Shown here in pieces: positions 35,619 to 45,934 of a DNA stretch of 64,000 bases. The DNA is from CAWVWD01 sp965662365 (GTDB lineage Bacteria > Bacteroidota > Bacteroidia > Chitinophagales > Saprospiraceae). The position numbers and the translations under genes are program-made. The stretch is taken from NCBI GenBank assembly GCA_965662365.1, contig CBFIHR010000014.1, positions 3,364 through 67,363 on the forward strand, written 5' to 3'. The stretch's first letter is position 1, and each line of letters opens with the position of its first letter. The notes beneath the pieces were generated by a model. The model ran no database searches. It had not been told where the DNA came from and saw nothing but the letters and a program-made list of their open reading frames with translations.

Positions 35619-37658
35619 ATGAAATATACTATATTTTCACTAATAATACTTTTTGGTTTATCGAGTTGTGTTGATTCGTCGATTGAGAGTTTAGAGGTGA
35701 AATCTCCTGAAGAGAAGGTAGCTGTCAAATTTCAGTTGAACGATAAAGGCGAACCGCAATACCAAGCGTATTTTAATGATAAATTAGTGATTGATACTTC
35801 TTTGTTAGGTTTTGATTTGAATAAAAGCCATGGTTTGAAATCAAATTTCAAAGTGATTCATGTTGAAGAATCAACATTCGATAAAACATGGGAACAACCG
35901 TGGGGCGAAGAACGATTTATTAGAAATCATTATAACGAACTAAAAATCAGTCTGCAAGAGGTTAACGACTTGGAGCGTAAAATGGATATTGTTTTTCGAG
36001 TGTATGATGATGGTTTGGGATTCAGATATGAATTTCCGGAGCAAGAAAATTTAGATAATTTTGAAGTTATTGCGGAGTTAACAGAGTTCAATATGGTCGA
36101 AGATCATAAGGCTTGGTGGATTCCTGCGTTTGAGCCGAACCGCTACGAGTATTTATATCAAAATACACCGATTTCTAAAATGGGAAAAGTTCACACACCA
36201 GTAACTTTTGAAACATCGGACAAGACTTATATTAGCATACACGAAGCGGCTTTGAGAGATTATTCGAGCATGACGATTGATGCAACAAATGGAATAAAAT
36301 TGAAATGTGAATTAGTGCCGTACAGCAAGACAGAAAAAAGTCGTGCCTTTCTTTCTACCTCGAAAACAACGCCTTGGAGAACGGTTCAATTGGCTGAAAC
36401 AGCAGCTGATTTATTGACTTCGTACCTGATGTTGAATCTAAATGAACCGAATAAATTAGGTGATGTGTCTTGGTTTAAACCAGGGAAATACATCGGTATT
36501 TGGTGGGAAATGCACATCAATAAAGGTACTTGGGCTTCTGGTGAACAACATTCTGCAACGACAGAAAACACTAAAAAATACATTGATTTTGCTGCAAAAC
36601 ATGGTTTCGATGGTGTTTTGGTAGAAGGTTGGAACACTGGTTGGGACGGCAACTGGGTTGAAAATGGCGATATTTTTAGTTTTACGGAATCTTATCCAGA
36701 TTTTGATTTACCAGCTTTATCGGCTTACGCTAAAGAGAAAGGTGTTTATCTCGTTGGTCATCACGAAACTGGTGGCAATATTGATAACTATGAAAAACAA
36801 TTGACAGATGCTTTTCAATTGTATGCGGACAATAATGTCAAAGCGGTAAAAACTGGCTACGTAGAGCACGGCAATATTTTATCCAATGGAAAATATCATC
36901 ATGGGCAATCCTATATCGAACATTTTTATCGAGTGATTGAGTTGGCAGCAAAACACAAGCTTGCAGTTGTGGCACACGAACCGATAAAAGATACAGGCGA
37001 ACGCAGAACTTATCCAAATATCATTTCCAGAGAAGGAGCGAGAGGGCAGGAGTTTAATGCTTGGTCAGAAGACGGTGGAAACCCTCCAAATCATACGTTA
37101 ATTATGCCGTTTACTCGTTGTTTGGCGAGTCCAATGGATTTTACGCCAGGGGTTTTTGATTTAACCTTACCTGCGAAACCGAGCAATCAAGTCAATACGA
37201 CTTTGGCAAAACAGTTGGCGTTATACGTTACGATGTACGCACCGATGCAAATGGCTTGTGATTTACCTGAAAATTATGAAAAATATCCAGATGCTTTTGA
37301 ATTTATTAAAAAAGTAGGCGTCGATTGGGAAACAACAAAGGTTTTAGATGCTGCAATCGGTGAGCATTTGACCATCGCACGAAAGGAAAAAGGAACTGGC
37401 AACTGGTTTGTCGGTGGTATTACAAACGAAGAAGGTAGAACGATTAGTTTTGATTTAGATTTTTTAGAAAAAGGAGAAACGTACATAGCGACTATTTATC
37501 AAGACGGTGAAGATGCGAACTACAAGACGAATCCTGAGAGCTATACGATCGAAAAAGTGGAAGTTCAAAAAGGTAAGAAAATGACTTTTAAATTAGCTGA
37601 AAGTGGCGGTTTTGCCATCAGCTTAATGAAAAAGGCTATCCAAACCTCACAAAAGTAA
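35619..37658 (+). CDS. GH97 alpha-glucosidase-type glycoside hydrolase, lipoprotein
   Basis: A 679-aa enzyme with lipobox LSSC (Cys about 17). It has the SusB layout: N-terminal beta-sandwich (to about residue 275), TIM barrel (276-570), C-terminal beta domain. The acidic residues of the inverting alpha-glucosidase subfamily are kept: Glu383 (HHET), Glu454 (AHEP) and Glu478 (RGQE), with spacing 71 and 24, very near SusB (69 and 24). This favours calcium-dependent inversion of alpha-glucosides over the retaining galactosidase type. It probably finishes oligosaccharides released by the GH99-like enzyme or by enzymes elsewhere. Confidence 0.92.
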   Translation: MKYTIFSLIILFGLSSCVDSSIESLEVKSPEEKVAVKFQLNDKGEPQYQAYFNDKLVIDTSLLGFDLNKSHGLKSNFKVIHVEESTFDKTWEQPWGEERFIRNHYNELKISLQEVNDLERKMDIVFRVYDDGLGFRYEFPEQENLDNFEVIAELTEFNMVEDHKAWWIPAFEPNRYEYLYQNTPISKMGKVHTPVTFETSDKTYISIHEAALRDYSSMTIDATNGIKLKCELVPYSKTEKSRAFLSTSKTTPWRTVQLAETAADLLTSYLMLNLNEPNKLGDVSWFKPGKYIGIWWEMHINKGTWASGEQHSATTENTKKYIDFAAKHGFDGVLVEGWNTGWDGNWVENGDIFSFTESYPDFDLPALSAYAKEKGVYLVGHHETGGNIDNYEKQLTDAFQLYADNNVKAVKTGYVEHGNILSNGKYHHGQSYIEHFYRVIELAAKHKLAVVAHEPIKDTGERRTYPNIISREGARGQEFNAWSEDGGNPPNHTLIMPFTRCLASPMDFTPGVFDLTLPAKPSNQVNTTLAKQLALYVTMYAPMQMACDLPENYEKYPDAFEFIKKVGVDWETTKVLDAAIGEHLTIARKEKGTGNWFVGGITNEEGRTISFDLDFLEKGETYIATIYQDGEDANYKTNPESYTIEKVEVQKGKKMTFKLAESGGFAISLMKKAIQTSQK

Positions 37659-37695
37659 TTCAAAATAAACATTCTAAGGTAGGGTAATAACTTCT

Positions 37696-37728
37696 TTCAG
37701 TAGGTGACAAAAGTCGCCTACTGGAAAG
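37696..37728. other. Stem-loop in the GH97-SGNH gap
   Basis: Arms around cagtaggtgac and gtcgcctactg pair with one wobble over 11 bases, loop aaaa, no T-run. The short palindrome CTTTGTACAAAG follows at 37742-37753. The gap 37659-37879 has no gene; these may be transcript-end or regulatory structures. Confidence 0.45.
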
Positions 37729-37879
37729 GAGATACTCATGCCTTTGTACAAAGTCCTCTGCAGGATATACTGAAAATAATATTAATACAACTGTGGAAAT
37801 AATGACGAAATATTACTATTAAAATCATAGTGAATAGGTGAATTTTGAAATCACTTATGCACTACTTTAAAACCAAAAT

Positions 37880-40800
37880 ATGAAAAGAATACTAATTCTG
37901 ATATTCTGCGTTAGTTTGACCATCGGACTAACCGCTCAAACCAACAATTATTACATAGATTTCGGGTTAAATGATGTAACAAACGGTAACGAAACGACCA
38001 GCCCTGATGCGAATGGCAATTATTGGAACAACATGTCTAATTCTACTGCTGGTCAGTTTATAACGTTAGTCGATAAAAATAATGTGGCTTCCACGATTCA
38101 GCCGACTTTAGTGGTAACTTTTGGGGCAAACGGCATTCAAAATGGTGGATTGTTAAATCCTGACCCTGCGTTGTTAAATGATTTTGCTGTAGCAACGGCA
38201 ACACAGGATTACTTTTTTTTATCGACAAGCCCTACAGCTGATGAGATAGAATTTAGTGGTTTAGACCCAACAAAAGGGTATGTCTTTAACTTTTTTGGAA
38301 CAAGGAATACGACTTCAACTCGTATCACAACTTATGATTTAGCAGGTCAAAATTCCTTTACAGGAAATTTGCAAACGTCAGGAACAAACCTTGGCGGAAA
38401 CGGCTATAATGGCAATAATAGCACGATCATAGTTTCGGATACGATTTTGCCCGATGCGAATGGAAAGATTATTTTTAATATGAGTGTTAATACTGGCGGA
38501 TTTGCTTATTTGGGAGCAATGCGTTTAGATGAAATTGACTTATCAAGTGTTAATCTTGCTCCAATTGTAGATGCTGGTTCAAATGCTCAATTGCCATCTG
38601 GTACAACAACATATACTTTGGCAGGTACGGCGACTGATCCCGAAAATGATCCATTGACATATACTTGGACACAAGTCAGCGGACCTTCAACGACAATCGT
38701 TAATCCTAATATGTTATCAACTACGGTTAATGGCTTAATTGATGGCGAAGTCTATGTTTTTGAATTAAATGTAAGTGATGGGACGAATAACGTTTCTGAT
38801 TTAGTGACCATAAGCGTCGGAAGTTTATTACGCTCGTTTTATGTAGATTTTGGGCCAAATGACGTCACTAATGGAAATAGTACGACAAGCCCTGATGCTA
38901 ACGGTAATTATTGGAATAATATGACGACAGCTTCCGGGGGCATTCCTGTGACGTTAGTGGACAACAATAATTTATCCACAAACATTCAGATTAAAGTAAT
39001 CAATCCATTTACAGCAAATGGTATTCAAAACGGTGGTTTGTTAAATCCTAACCCAGCTTTATTAAACGAATATGCCGTTGCAACAGCAACACAAGATTAC
39101 TTTTTTACAGTCTCTTCTGGAACGTTGCGAATTGATGGTTTAGATCCAACAAGAGCCTATGTTTTCAATACATTTGGCTCAAGAAATACGCCGACTGTCC
39201 GAGAAACTAAATATGTGTTTTCAGGAACGACACATGATTCTACCACGCTACAAACCTCTGGAGCAAATCTTGGCGGAACAGGTTATGACGGGAACAATAG
39301 TTCCGTTGCGACCTCTGCACCTGTTCGTCCTGATGCAACCGGGCGTTTGACCATTGATATTGCAGCTACACAAGGAACTTTTGCATACCTTAATTTGATG
39401 CGAATAGATGAAGTTGAGGTAGTTAATCCGACTTTCTTAGTTGATTTTGGGCCCGATGATGCTACTAATGGAAACGCAACTGCAAGCCCTGATATTAATG
39501 GTAATTACTGGAATAACTTGACACAGGCTGCCGCCAATCAAGATACTGTTAATTTAGTGAGTAATACGAACACTATGTCATCGGCTTATTTAACCGTTAC
39601 ACAGGGTTTTTTAACTAATGGTATTAATCATGGCGGTTTATTAAATCCCGAAGATACTTTGTTGGGGCATTTTGCTATCGCAACAGCGACACAAGATTAT
39701 TTCTTCACTTCAGGTACGACAGGAAGTTTAGAAATCGGTGGCTTGGACACTTCGAAAAGTTATGTTTTCCAATTTTTTGGAACAAGAAATACAGGAAGTG
39801 ATAGAATTACAAATTATGCTTTAAATGGTGCAAATACTTTCTCGGGAGATTTGCAGACTTCAGGTACAGACCTTGGTGGAACAGGTTATAATGGTAACAA
39901 TAGCAGCGTTATAACGACGGATACAATGCATGCAGATAGCAACGGCATCATTACAATTGATGTATCGGTGACACAAGGCGGTTTTGCTTATATCGGCTTG
40001 ATGCAAATGGAGGAAATTACGCCTTTGTTACAGCCGGCACCGCTTTGTCCAACTCGTGATTCTTTGTTAATCGCAGTAATGGGTTCATCGGTTGCAGACG
40101 GCTATGGTGCGACAAATAGCGAAGGATATGCTTTTCAATATACACAATTATTAAATGATAGATTTGCAAATGGTGACGGTGAAGACTGGAGTGTAACAAA
40201 TATTTCAGTCGGAGGAAATAATACGATTTTATTAGGCAACCGCTGGGAAGATGACTTATTACCGTTGTGTAGTCGTTATGTGATTTATGGTTTGTCATTA
40301 GGAAATGAAGGGATTATGTCACAAGGTCAAGCTGCTTTTAATCAATTTGAAACCAATATGTTACAATTGATTACACAAGCTAGAAACGCAGGTATAGAGC
40401 CGATTGTCGTTAATTGCTATGCCAATGGTTCGTTTGATTCGACCGACTATAATTTTACAAAACAAATGAATTTATTAATTCATAACTGGGACGTAGCAAG
40501 TATCAATACACTGGGTGCGGTTGATGATGGAACTGGAAAATGGGCAGCTGGTTATGTTGCGGATCCAGCGCATCCGAATACAGCTGGTCATACCGAGATG
40601 TTTTATACGATTGTTCCATCGCTTTTTGATGCCATGAAGGCTGGAAAACCTCAACCAAATATGGTCACAAATACCTATTTGACCATTGATAAATCTATAA
40701 ATGATGTTCAACTAGAATTTACACCAGATGCAGTTGTACATCCGTTTACGGTTTCTTTTGATGTAAAAACAACAGAAACAGGAACAGTCGGAGGTTTTAC

Positions 40801-41536
40801 AACTGATAATGGCGGTTACGGTGGATTGAAAATTATCAGCACTGGAGAACTGGAATATATAACAAGCGATACGAATGGAATTGCTGGATTCACCATTGTA
40901 AATGATGGAAATTGGCACAAAATCACCTTAACACATTACTATGCATGGGGAAAAACTTTGTTGTACGTTGATGGTGTTTTACAAGGTGATGTCGATGAAA
41001 ATTTGGAAGTCAATACTTTTATTTTGAGTGAAGCCAACGGAGCAAGTGCCGATTTTAGAGAATGGTATTTCTATCGTTCTGGAATGACGCAAGAAGAAAT
41101 CACTGCAATGGTTAATGGCGATTTATTGAAATCCAGTTTGGAATTATACGCACCTTTAGACGGTCAGGCTGTTGTTGGAAATGAGCCTTTAGTAAATTTA
41201 GCTCAAAGTTTAGGTGTTGTTACAGAAGTCAATGGTTATCAATATATTACATCAACGAACAAGATTGATTTTCAGAATAAAATCAAATTTAAGGTTTTTC
41301 CAAATCCATCAGTTGGTGATACTAATATTTCATTTGAATTAAAGGATAGAAGCGAAGTGCAATTATCAATTTATGATATCAATGGTCGTGAGGTTAATAC
41401 GATTATAAATGAATCATTGCCCTCAGGGGAATACCATATTCCGTGGAATAAAAACAATACAATAGGTAATCTTTTTTTGTGTGTATTGCGAGTGAATAAT
41501 CAAGTCGCAACAACGAGAATGATTGTTTTAGATTAA
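37880..41536 (+). CDS. Multidomain secreted SGNH-hydrolase protein with type IX sorting domain
   Basis: A 1218-aa exported protein. Signal peptide (1-20, ending TAQ); three repeats of an about 195-residue module (about 21-221, 319-513, 517-714), each opening YxDFGxNDVTNGN-like and containing TSGxNLGGxGYxGNNS; a PKD/K319-like domain (228-314); an SGNH/GDSL hydrolase (724-920) with MGSSVADG, GGNN and DPAHPNTAGH; a LamG-like domain (934-1097); and a C-terminal sorting domain (about 1131-1218, FPNPSVGDTNISFEL then DINGREV) for T9SS. It likely removes ester groups from glycans at the surface, by inference from fold. I do not recognise the threefold module. Confidence 0.85.
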   Translation: MKRILILIFCVSLTIGLTAQTNNYYIDFGLNDVTNGNETTSPDANGNYWNNMSNSTAGQFITLVDKNNVASTIQPTLVVTFGANGIQNGGLLNPDPALLNDFAVATATQDYFFLSTSPTADEIEFSGLDPTKGYVFNFFGTRNTTSTRITTYDLAGQNSFTGNLQTSGTNLGGNGYNGNNSTIIVSDTILPDANGKIIFNMSVNTGGFAYLGAMRLDEIDLSSVNLAPIVDAGSNAQLPSGTTTYTLAGTATDPENDPLTYTWTQVSGPSTTIVNPNMLSTTVNGLIDGEVYVFELNVSDGTNNVSDLVTISVGSLLRSFYVDFGPNDVTNGNSTTSPDANGNYWNNMTTASGGIPVTLVDNNNLSTNIQIKVINPFTANGIQNGGLLNPNPALLNEYAVATATQDYFFTVSSGTLRIDGLDPTRAYVFNTFGSRNTPTVRETKYVFSGTTHDSTTLQTSGANLGGTGYDGNNSSVATSAPVRPDATGRLTIDIAATQGTFAYLNLMRIDEVEVVNPTFLVDFGPDDATNGNATASPDINGNYWNNLTQAAANQDTVNLVSNTNTMSSAYLTVTQGFLTNGINHGGLLNPEDTLLGHFAIATATQDYFFTSGTTGSLEIGGLDTSKSYVFQFFGTRNTGSDRITNYALNGANTFSGDLQTSGTDLGGTGYNGNNSSVITTDTMHADSNGIITIDVSVTQGGFAYIGLMQMEEITPLLQPAPLCPTRDSLLIAVMGSSVADGYGATNSEGYAFQYTQLLNDRFANGDGEDWSVTNISVGGNNTILLGNRWEDDLLPLCSRYVIYGLSLGNEGIMSQGQAAFNQFETNMLQLITQARNAGIEPIVVNCYANGSFDSTDYNFTKQMNLLIHNWDVASINTLGAVDDGTGKWAAGYVADPAHPNTAGHTEMFYTIVPSLFDAMKAGKPQPNMVTNTYLTIDKSINDVQLEFTPDAVVHPFTVSFDVKTTETGTVGGFTTDNGGYGGLKIISTGELEYITSDTNGIAGFTIVNDGNWHKITLTHYYAWGKTLLYVDGVLQGDVDENLEVNTFILSEANGASADFREWYFYRSGMTQEEITAMVNGDLLKSSLELYAPLDGQAVVGNEPLVNLAQSLGVVTEVNGYQYITSTNKIDFQNKIKFKVFPNPSVGDTNISFELKDRSEVQLSIYDINGREVNTIINESLPSGEYHIPWNKNNTIGNLFLCVLRVNNQVATTRMIVLD

Positions 41537-41565
41537 TTGTTCATACTTATAATTTGTGTGATTTT

Positions 41566-41595
41566 AAGTAAGCTGAATTTCGGTTCAGCTTACTT
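41566..41595. terminator. Bidirectional terminator between SGNH and HTCS genes
   Basis: Perfect 12-bp stem aagtaagctgaa/ttcagcttactt (41566-41577, 41584-41595) followed by TTTTT. The genes on both sides converge here. Confidence 0.88.
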
Positions 41596-41611
41596 TTTTC
41601 GTAATAAAATC

Positions 41612-44600
41612 TTAACTCAATAAAGTCGAAGGGGATTGCCCAAACTGTTTCTTAAAACAACTACTAAAGTATTTCGGATCTGTAAAACCAACGGAATACG
41701 CCACCTCTGATACATTCAAATCTCCCTGTTGCAGGAGTTGACGTGCCTCTTTTAGTCGAGTAACTCTGATATATTCATTGATGGTCAAGCCAGTTAAACT
41801 ACGGATTTTTCGCAATACATGACGGCGGCTGATGTCAAAGTAGCGACTAAAATCTTCTGTACTAAAAGCCGGATTATTCAGATTTGCCTGGACTGCAAAA
41901 GCTGCTTTTTGTAAAAAGGCTTTGTCGAGACTATTGATATTTAGCTTAGCAATAGTCGATGTTGAGCCATTTGCAAATTGCGACTTTAGTTGCTCTTGTG
42001 TGTGTAAAATATTCTTAATCTTTAGTTGTAATAATTCAAACGAATAAGGCTTTGAAATATAATCATTTGCACCGATTTGTAATCCTTCTAACTCACTCAT
42101 TTCACCCGAACGAGCAGTTACTAAAATAATCGGAATATGACTTGTTCGCTCATCTGTTTTGAGTTGTTCGCACATTTCAAAACCATTCATTTTAGGCATC
42201 ATTACATCACTAATAATCAAATCTGGCGAGGTATCAATTGCTTTTTCTAATCCTTCTTGTCCGTTGTGTGCGACTTCAATTTGATAATATTTACTCAACT
42301 CTTGTTGCATAAAACTGATAATATCTAGATTATCTTCTACCAAAAGAACGGTTAAATGATGTTGATTAATCGACTCATTTTCAATTACTTCAATAGATTT
42401 TGTTTCGCTTTGTTGAATAACTAAAGGTAGAATTTCGGTTGGCTGCAAAGTCGTCGGAATCTGAATAATAAAAGTCGCTCCTTTACCTAATTCACTTTCT
42501 ACACTAATCTTTCCACTGTGCAACTCGACCAACTCTTTTGTCAATGAAAGCCCAATTCCCGTTCCTGTATATTCTTTGTTATCGCCCTCAAAAAAACGAT
42601 TAAAAATCATTGATTGCTTTGATTTTGGAATACCTTGACCGTTGTCTTGCACTTTAAGTTCTAATAATTCGCCCATGATGTCATTTTTCGATAATCGAAT
42701 ATCGACAAGGACTTGACCGTTTTTATTAGCAAATTTAAAAGCATTAGATAACAAATTTGATAAGATTTTATCTAATTTATCTTCATCAAAATAAAGGGAA
42801 AAAGTTGATAAATCAGTTGATAAACTAAAATGTATTGCCTTCCGTGTTGCCCATTCATCAAAACGATTCATAATTTTCCGAATCGTTTTGATGATATCTT
42901 TCTGTTCTAATTTTAGCTGCGAAGTTCCCGTTTCTATTTTTCTAAAATCTAACAATTGATTAATCAAACGAATTAATTTGCCCGCATTGTTGTGCATCAA
43001 TTGATACTTTTGTTGCAGCTGTTTTGTGGACATACTTTTTCCTTTTAATAATTCTTCTAAAGGCCATAAAATTAAGTTCAAAGGTGTTCGTAATTCATGC
43101 GAAATATTGGTAAAAAATCGAATTCGAGTTTCACTCAAATCTTCAATCTTTTCAGACATTTTTCGAATTTCTGCCGCTTTTTGTGCTAACTCTTGATTGT
43201 TTTGAGATAAGATTTTATTTTGTTTGAGAATCTCTTGCTGGCGTTCTTTTACAATATTATTTGCTGCTTGTAAATCAGCCGTTCGGATTTCAACTTGGTG
43301 TTCTAAGAATTTTTGATTTTGTCGATATTGATAAGTTCGATATTTGTAATACGTAAATAATAATACGCCGATCAGAATAAAAATAGGGACTCGATAGCGA
43401 TTATCTTCCCACCACGGAGGCAGCACGATGAGTTCCAGGGTAGTTCCTTTCTCATTCCAGATACCATCGTTATTCGATGCTTTCACCCTGAAAATGTATT
43501 TTCCTGCATCTAAATTGGTGTAAGTCGCCGTGTTTTTTGTACCGACATAATTCCATTTCTCTTCAAATCCTTCTAATATGTACGCATACTGATTTTTTTC
43601 GGGCAAAGAATAATTCAGGGCTGCAAACTCAAACGTAAAAACAGATTGTTGATGTGTTAATGTGATGCGTTTTGTTTTAGAAATTGTGGTATTTAAAATA
43701 TCACTTTCTTTTAAGTTAACCGATTGATTAAATAATTTGAAATCTGTCATTACAACAGGTGGAATAAATGGATTATCTTTTACTTGAATCGGATTGAAAA
43801 CATTAAAGCCACTTTGGCCACCAAAAACTAAATATCCATTCCGCAATTTTCGGACAGCTTGCCGCTTAAATTCGCTGCCCTGTAAGCCGTCTTTTGCGGT
43901 ATATTGTTTAATATCTACTTTTTCAGGTTTTGAAACGCCTTCCTCTAATTTACATAACCCCTTAGCAGTACTAATCCACAAATTGTCAAAATCATCTTCC
44001 AAAAGAGCTGCAATCGCATTACTCAATAAGCCATTTTTTGTGCTATAATGTTTGATGGCTTGTTCTGTTCTATCAATTCTAAAAACGCCATTTTCTTGTG
44101 TTCCAATCCACAAGTTACCTTGACTATCTTCTACCAACGACACCGGCACATTAAAATCTATATCAAAATTGGTGTTAAAACGGTTAAATGATTGATTTTC
44201 AATGTTAAAAATCTCTAACCCTTTTCCTGTTTGTACCAATATCCGCCCTCGTCGGTCTTCTAAAACTCCATAAATAAAGTTATCAATAATGCTTTTAGAA
44301 TCATTCGGGTCATGTTTAAAATGAATAAAAGAATTAGTCGATTTATCAAATAAATTCAAGCCGTTATTCATTGTTCCGACCCAAATATTCCCACGCTTAT
44401 CTTCATAAATGGAACTAATATGTTCACCACTGAGACTTGTTTTGTCATTCGGGTCGTGTGTGTAATGAATGAAAGTCGAATGACCATTTTTCAATACATC
44501 TAAACCACCATTAAAGCTACCGACCCAAATATTATTATCGCTATCACACAACAAAGATAAAACTGCATTATTTTGAATTTGATGACTTTTGTTCGTGAAA

Positions 44601-45796
44601 TAACGGTAGGTTCGTGTTGAAGTATTATAAAAGTTTAGTCCACCGCCATCCGTTCCTATCCACCAATTCCCTTGTTTATCTTCCGTGAAAGCGTTGATAT
44701 AATTATTGTTTAATCCTTGTATTTTTGCTTTGTAAAGTTGAAAAGGTTTATCCCATTTACTAAAATAATTCAATCCACCATTATACGTACCAACCCAAAG
44801 CGTTGCATTGTCATCGTCAAAAAATAAAGCGTGAATCGAGTTGCTGTTAATTGTTCTATCTTTAGTTGGGTTCGGGAAGAAGTTTTGAAAACGATTAGTC
44901 GAAATATTAAAAATAAATAAACCTTGTCCTTCAGTTGCGATATAAATTTGTTGTTCTCCATCGCCGTTCATATCCAATATAGCATCTTTAGTAATTTCTT
45001 GCTGTTTATTTTTTAATGTAAAAATCGTAAAATCGTCTTTTTCCAAGTCTAATTTTGCCAATGTTCCATTTGATGTCCCGACCCAAATATTACCATATTT
45101 ATCCTCGTAAAGTGAACGCACTCGATTGTCATTCAGCGACGTTGTCTCTTTTTGATAACGTTTGAATTTTTTTTGTTTAGCATAATAAACATTCAAGCCA
45201 TTTTCGGTACCGACCCAGATATTGCCTTTTGAATCTTCTAATAATGCCAAAACGCCTCCTTTTGTAATGGAAGTAGCATCTTTTGCATCGTGCCGAAAAT
45301 GTTGGAATGAATTAGTGTTTGCCAATAAAAGGTCCAATCCTTTATCCGTTCCTATCCATAACTGATTTTTTCTATCCAGTTTTAGGGTATTAATTCTGTT
45401 ACTGTTAATACTGGTGATGTTTGTTGGCTGATGTCTAAAGTTTTGAAATGTTTCCGTCTTTTTATCAAAGCGACTCAATCCACCGCTAAATGTTCCAACC
45501 CAAATATTATCCGCAGAATCTACGGCTAAACTCTGGATAAAGTTATCTTGTAAACCAGTATAATTTGTATTAGAAAAAGTCTTAAAAACTTGACCATCAA
45601 AGCGGTTCAAGCCATTAAATGTACCAAACCACATGAACCCTTCTTTATCCTTTGCAATAGCTTTTGCCCAATTATTTGATAAGCCCTGTTCGACGGTAAG
45701 ATGTTTGAAGAAGGCGATTTCTGATTGTGCCGATAGCGGATACTGAAAATAAAGAATTAGACTGAAAATTTTTATTACTAATATATATTTGTTCAT
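41612..45796 (-). CDS. Hybrid two-component sensor/AraC regulator (HTCS)
   Basis: A 1394-aa one-protein phosphorelay that senses glycan fragments in the periplasm and activates a polysaccharide locus. After the signal (residues 1-24) come about 14 two-bladed-propeller repeats (WVGTxxGGLxxF), a Y_Y_Y domain (FEFAALNYSL, near 700-790), one membrane helix (about 803-820), HisKA with phosphorylated His in SHELRTPLN (about 900), HATPase, a receiver with Asp in DLIISDVMMPKMNG (about 1197), and an AraC helix-turn-helix (1295-1394, SRRHVLRKIRSLTG). ATG 45796 replaces a TTG four codons upstream. It is the only regulator of the glycan locus seen here. Confidence 0.95.
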   Translation of the reverse strand: MNKYILVIKIFSLILYFQYPLSAQSEIAFFKHLTVEQGLSNNWAKAIAKDKEGFMWFGTFNGLNRFDGQVFKTFSNTNYTGLQDNFIQSLAVDSADNIWVGTFSGGLSRFDKKTETFQNFRHQPTNITSINSNRINTLKLDRKNQLWIGTDKGLDLLLANTNSFQHFRHDAKDATSITKGGVLALLEDSKGNIWVGTENGLNVYYAKQKKFKRYQKETTSLNDNRVRSLYEDKYGNIWVGTSNGTLAKLDLEKDDFTIFTLKNKQQEITKDAILDMNGDGEQQIYIATEGQGLFIFNISTNRFQNFFPNPTKDRTINSNSIHALFFDDDNATLWVGTYNGGLNYFSKWDKPFQLYKAKIQGLNNNYINAFTEDKQGNWWIGTDGGGLNFYNTSTRTYRYFTNKSHQIQNNAVLSLLCDSDNNIWVGSFNGGLDVLKNGHSTFIHYTHDPNDKTSLSGEHISSIYEDKRGNIWVGTMNNGLNLFDKSTNSFIHFKHDPNDSKSIIDNFIYGVLEDRRGRILVQTGKGLEIFNIENQSFNRFNTNFDIDFNVPVSLVEDSQGNLWIGTQENGVFRIDRTEQAIKHYSTKNGLLSNAIAALLEDDFDNLWISTAKGLCKLEEGVSKPEKVDIKQYTAKDGLQGSEFKRQAVRKLRNGYLVFGGQSGFNVFNPIQVKDNPFIPPVVMTDFKLFNQSVNLKESDILNTTISKTKRITLTHQQSVFTFEFAALNYSLPEKNQYAYILEGFEEKWNYVGTKNTATYTNLDAGKYIFRVKASNNDGIWNEKGTTLELIVLPPWWEDNRYRVPIFILIGVLLFTYYKYRTYQYRQNQKFLEHQVEIRTADLQAANNIVKERQQEILKQNKILSQNNQELAQKAAEIRKMSEKIEDLSETRIRFFTNISHELRTPLNLILWPLEELLKGKSMSTKQLQQKYQLMHNNAGKLIRLINQLLDFRKIETGTSQLKLEQKDIIKTIRKIMNRFDEWATRKAIHFSLSTDLSTFSLYFDEDKLDKILSNLLSNAFKFANKNGQVLVDIRLSKNDIMGELLELKVQDNGQGIPKSKQSMIFNRFFEGDNKEYTGTGIGLSLTKELVELHSGKISVESELGKGATFIIQIPTTLQPTEILPLVIQQSETKSIEVIENESINQHHLTVLLVEDNLDIISFMQQELSKYYQIEVAHNGQEGLEKAIDTSPDLIISDVMMPKMNGFEMCEQLKTDERTSHIPIILVTARSGEMSELEGLQIGANDYISKPYSFELLQLKIKNILHTQEQLKSQFANGSTSTIAKLNINSLDKAFLQKAAFAVQANLNNPAFSTEDFSRYFDISRRHVLRKIRSLTGLTINEYIRVTRLKEARQLLQQGDLNVSEVAYSVGFTDPKYFSSCFKKQFGQSPSTLLS

Positions 45797-45879
45797 TCTA
45801 AATTTCAATGGTTATTCAATAGTATGTTAAAGTAACAAAACTTAATCTGTTGTTAGTTAGTAAGTGTCAACATAATTGC

Positions 45880-45887
45880 TACTTTTG
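45880..45887 (+). promoter_or_regulatory. -7 box before the frameshifted membrane gene
   Basis: TACTTTTG, exact TAnnTTTG, 48 nt before the ATG at 45935. A promoter for this short gene argues that the region 45935-46482 was expressed as one unit. Confidence 0.45.
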
Positions 45888-45934
45888 CACTAAAATACAC
45901 TCACAAGTTTTATCTGGGAAATATTTAATATAAA

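Noticed and set aside
37940..40020. DNA-level tandem repeat or recent duplication in the SGNH gene
   Set aside because: The three modules match in protein but differ at many synonymous sites, so they are an old domain repetition.
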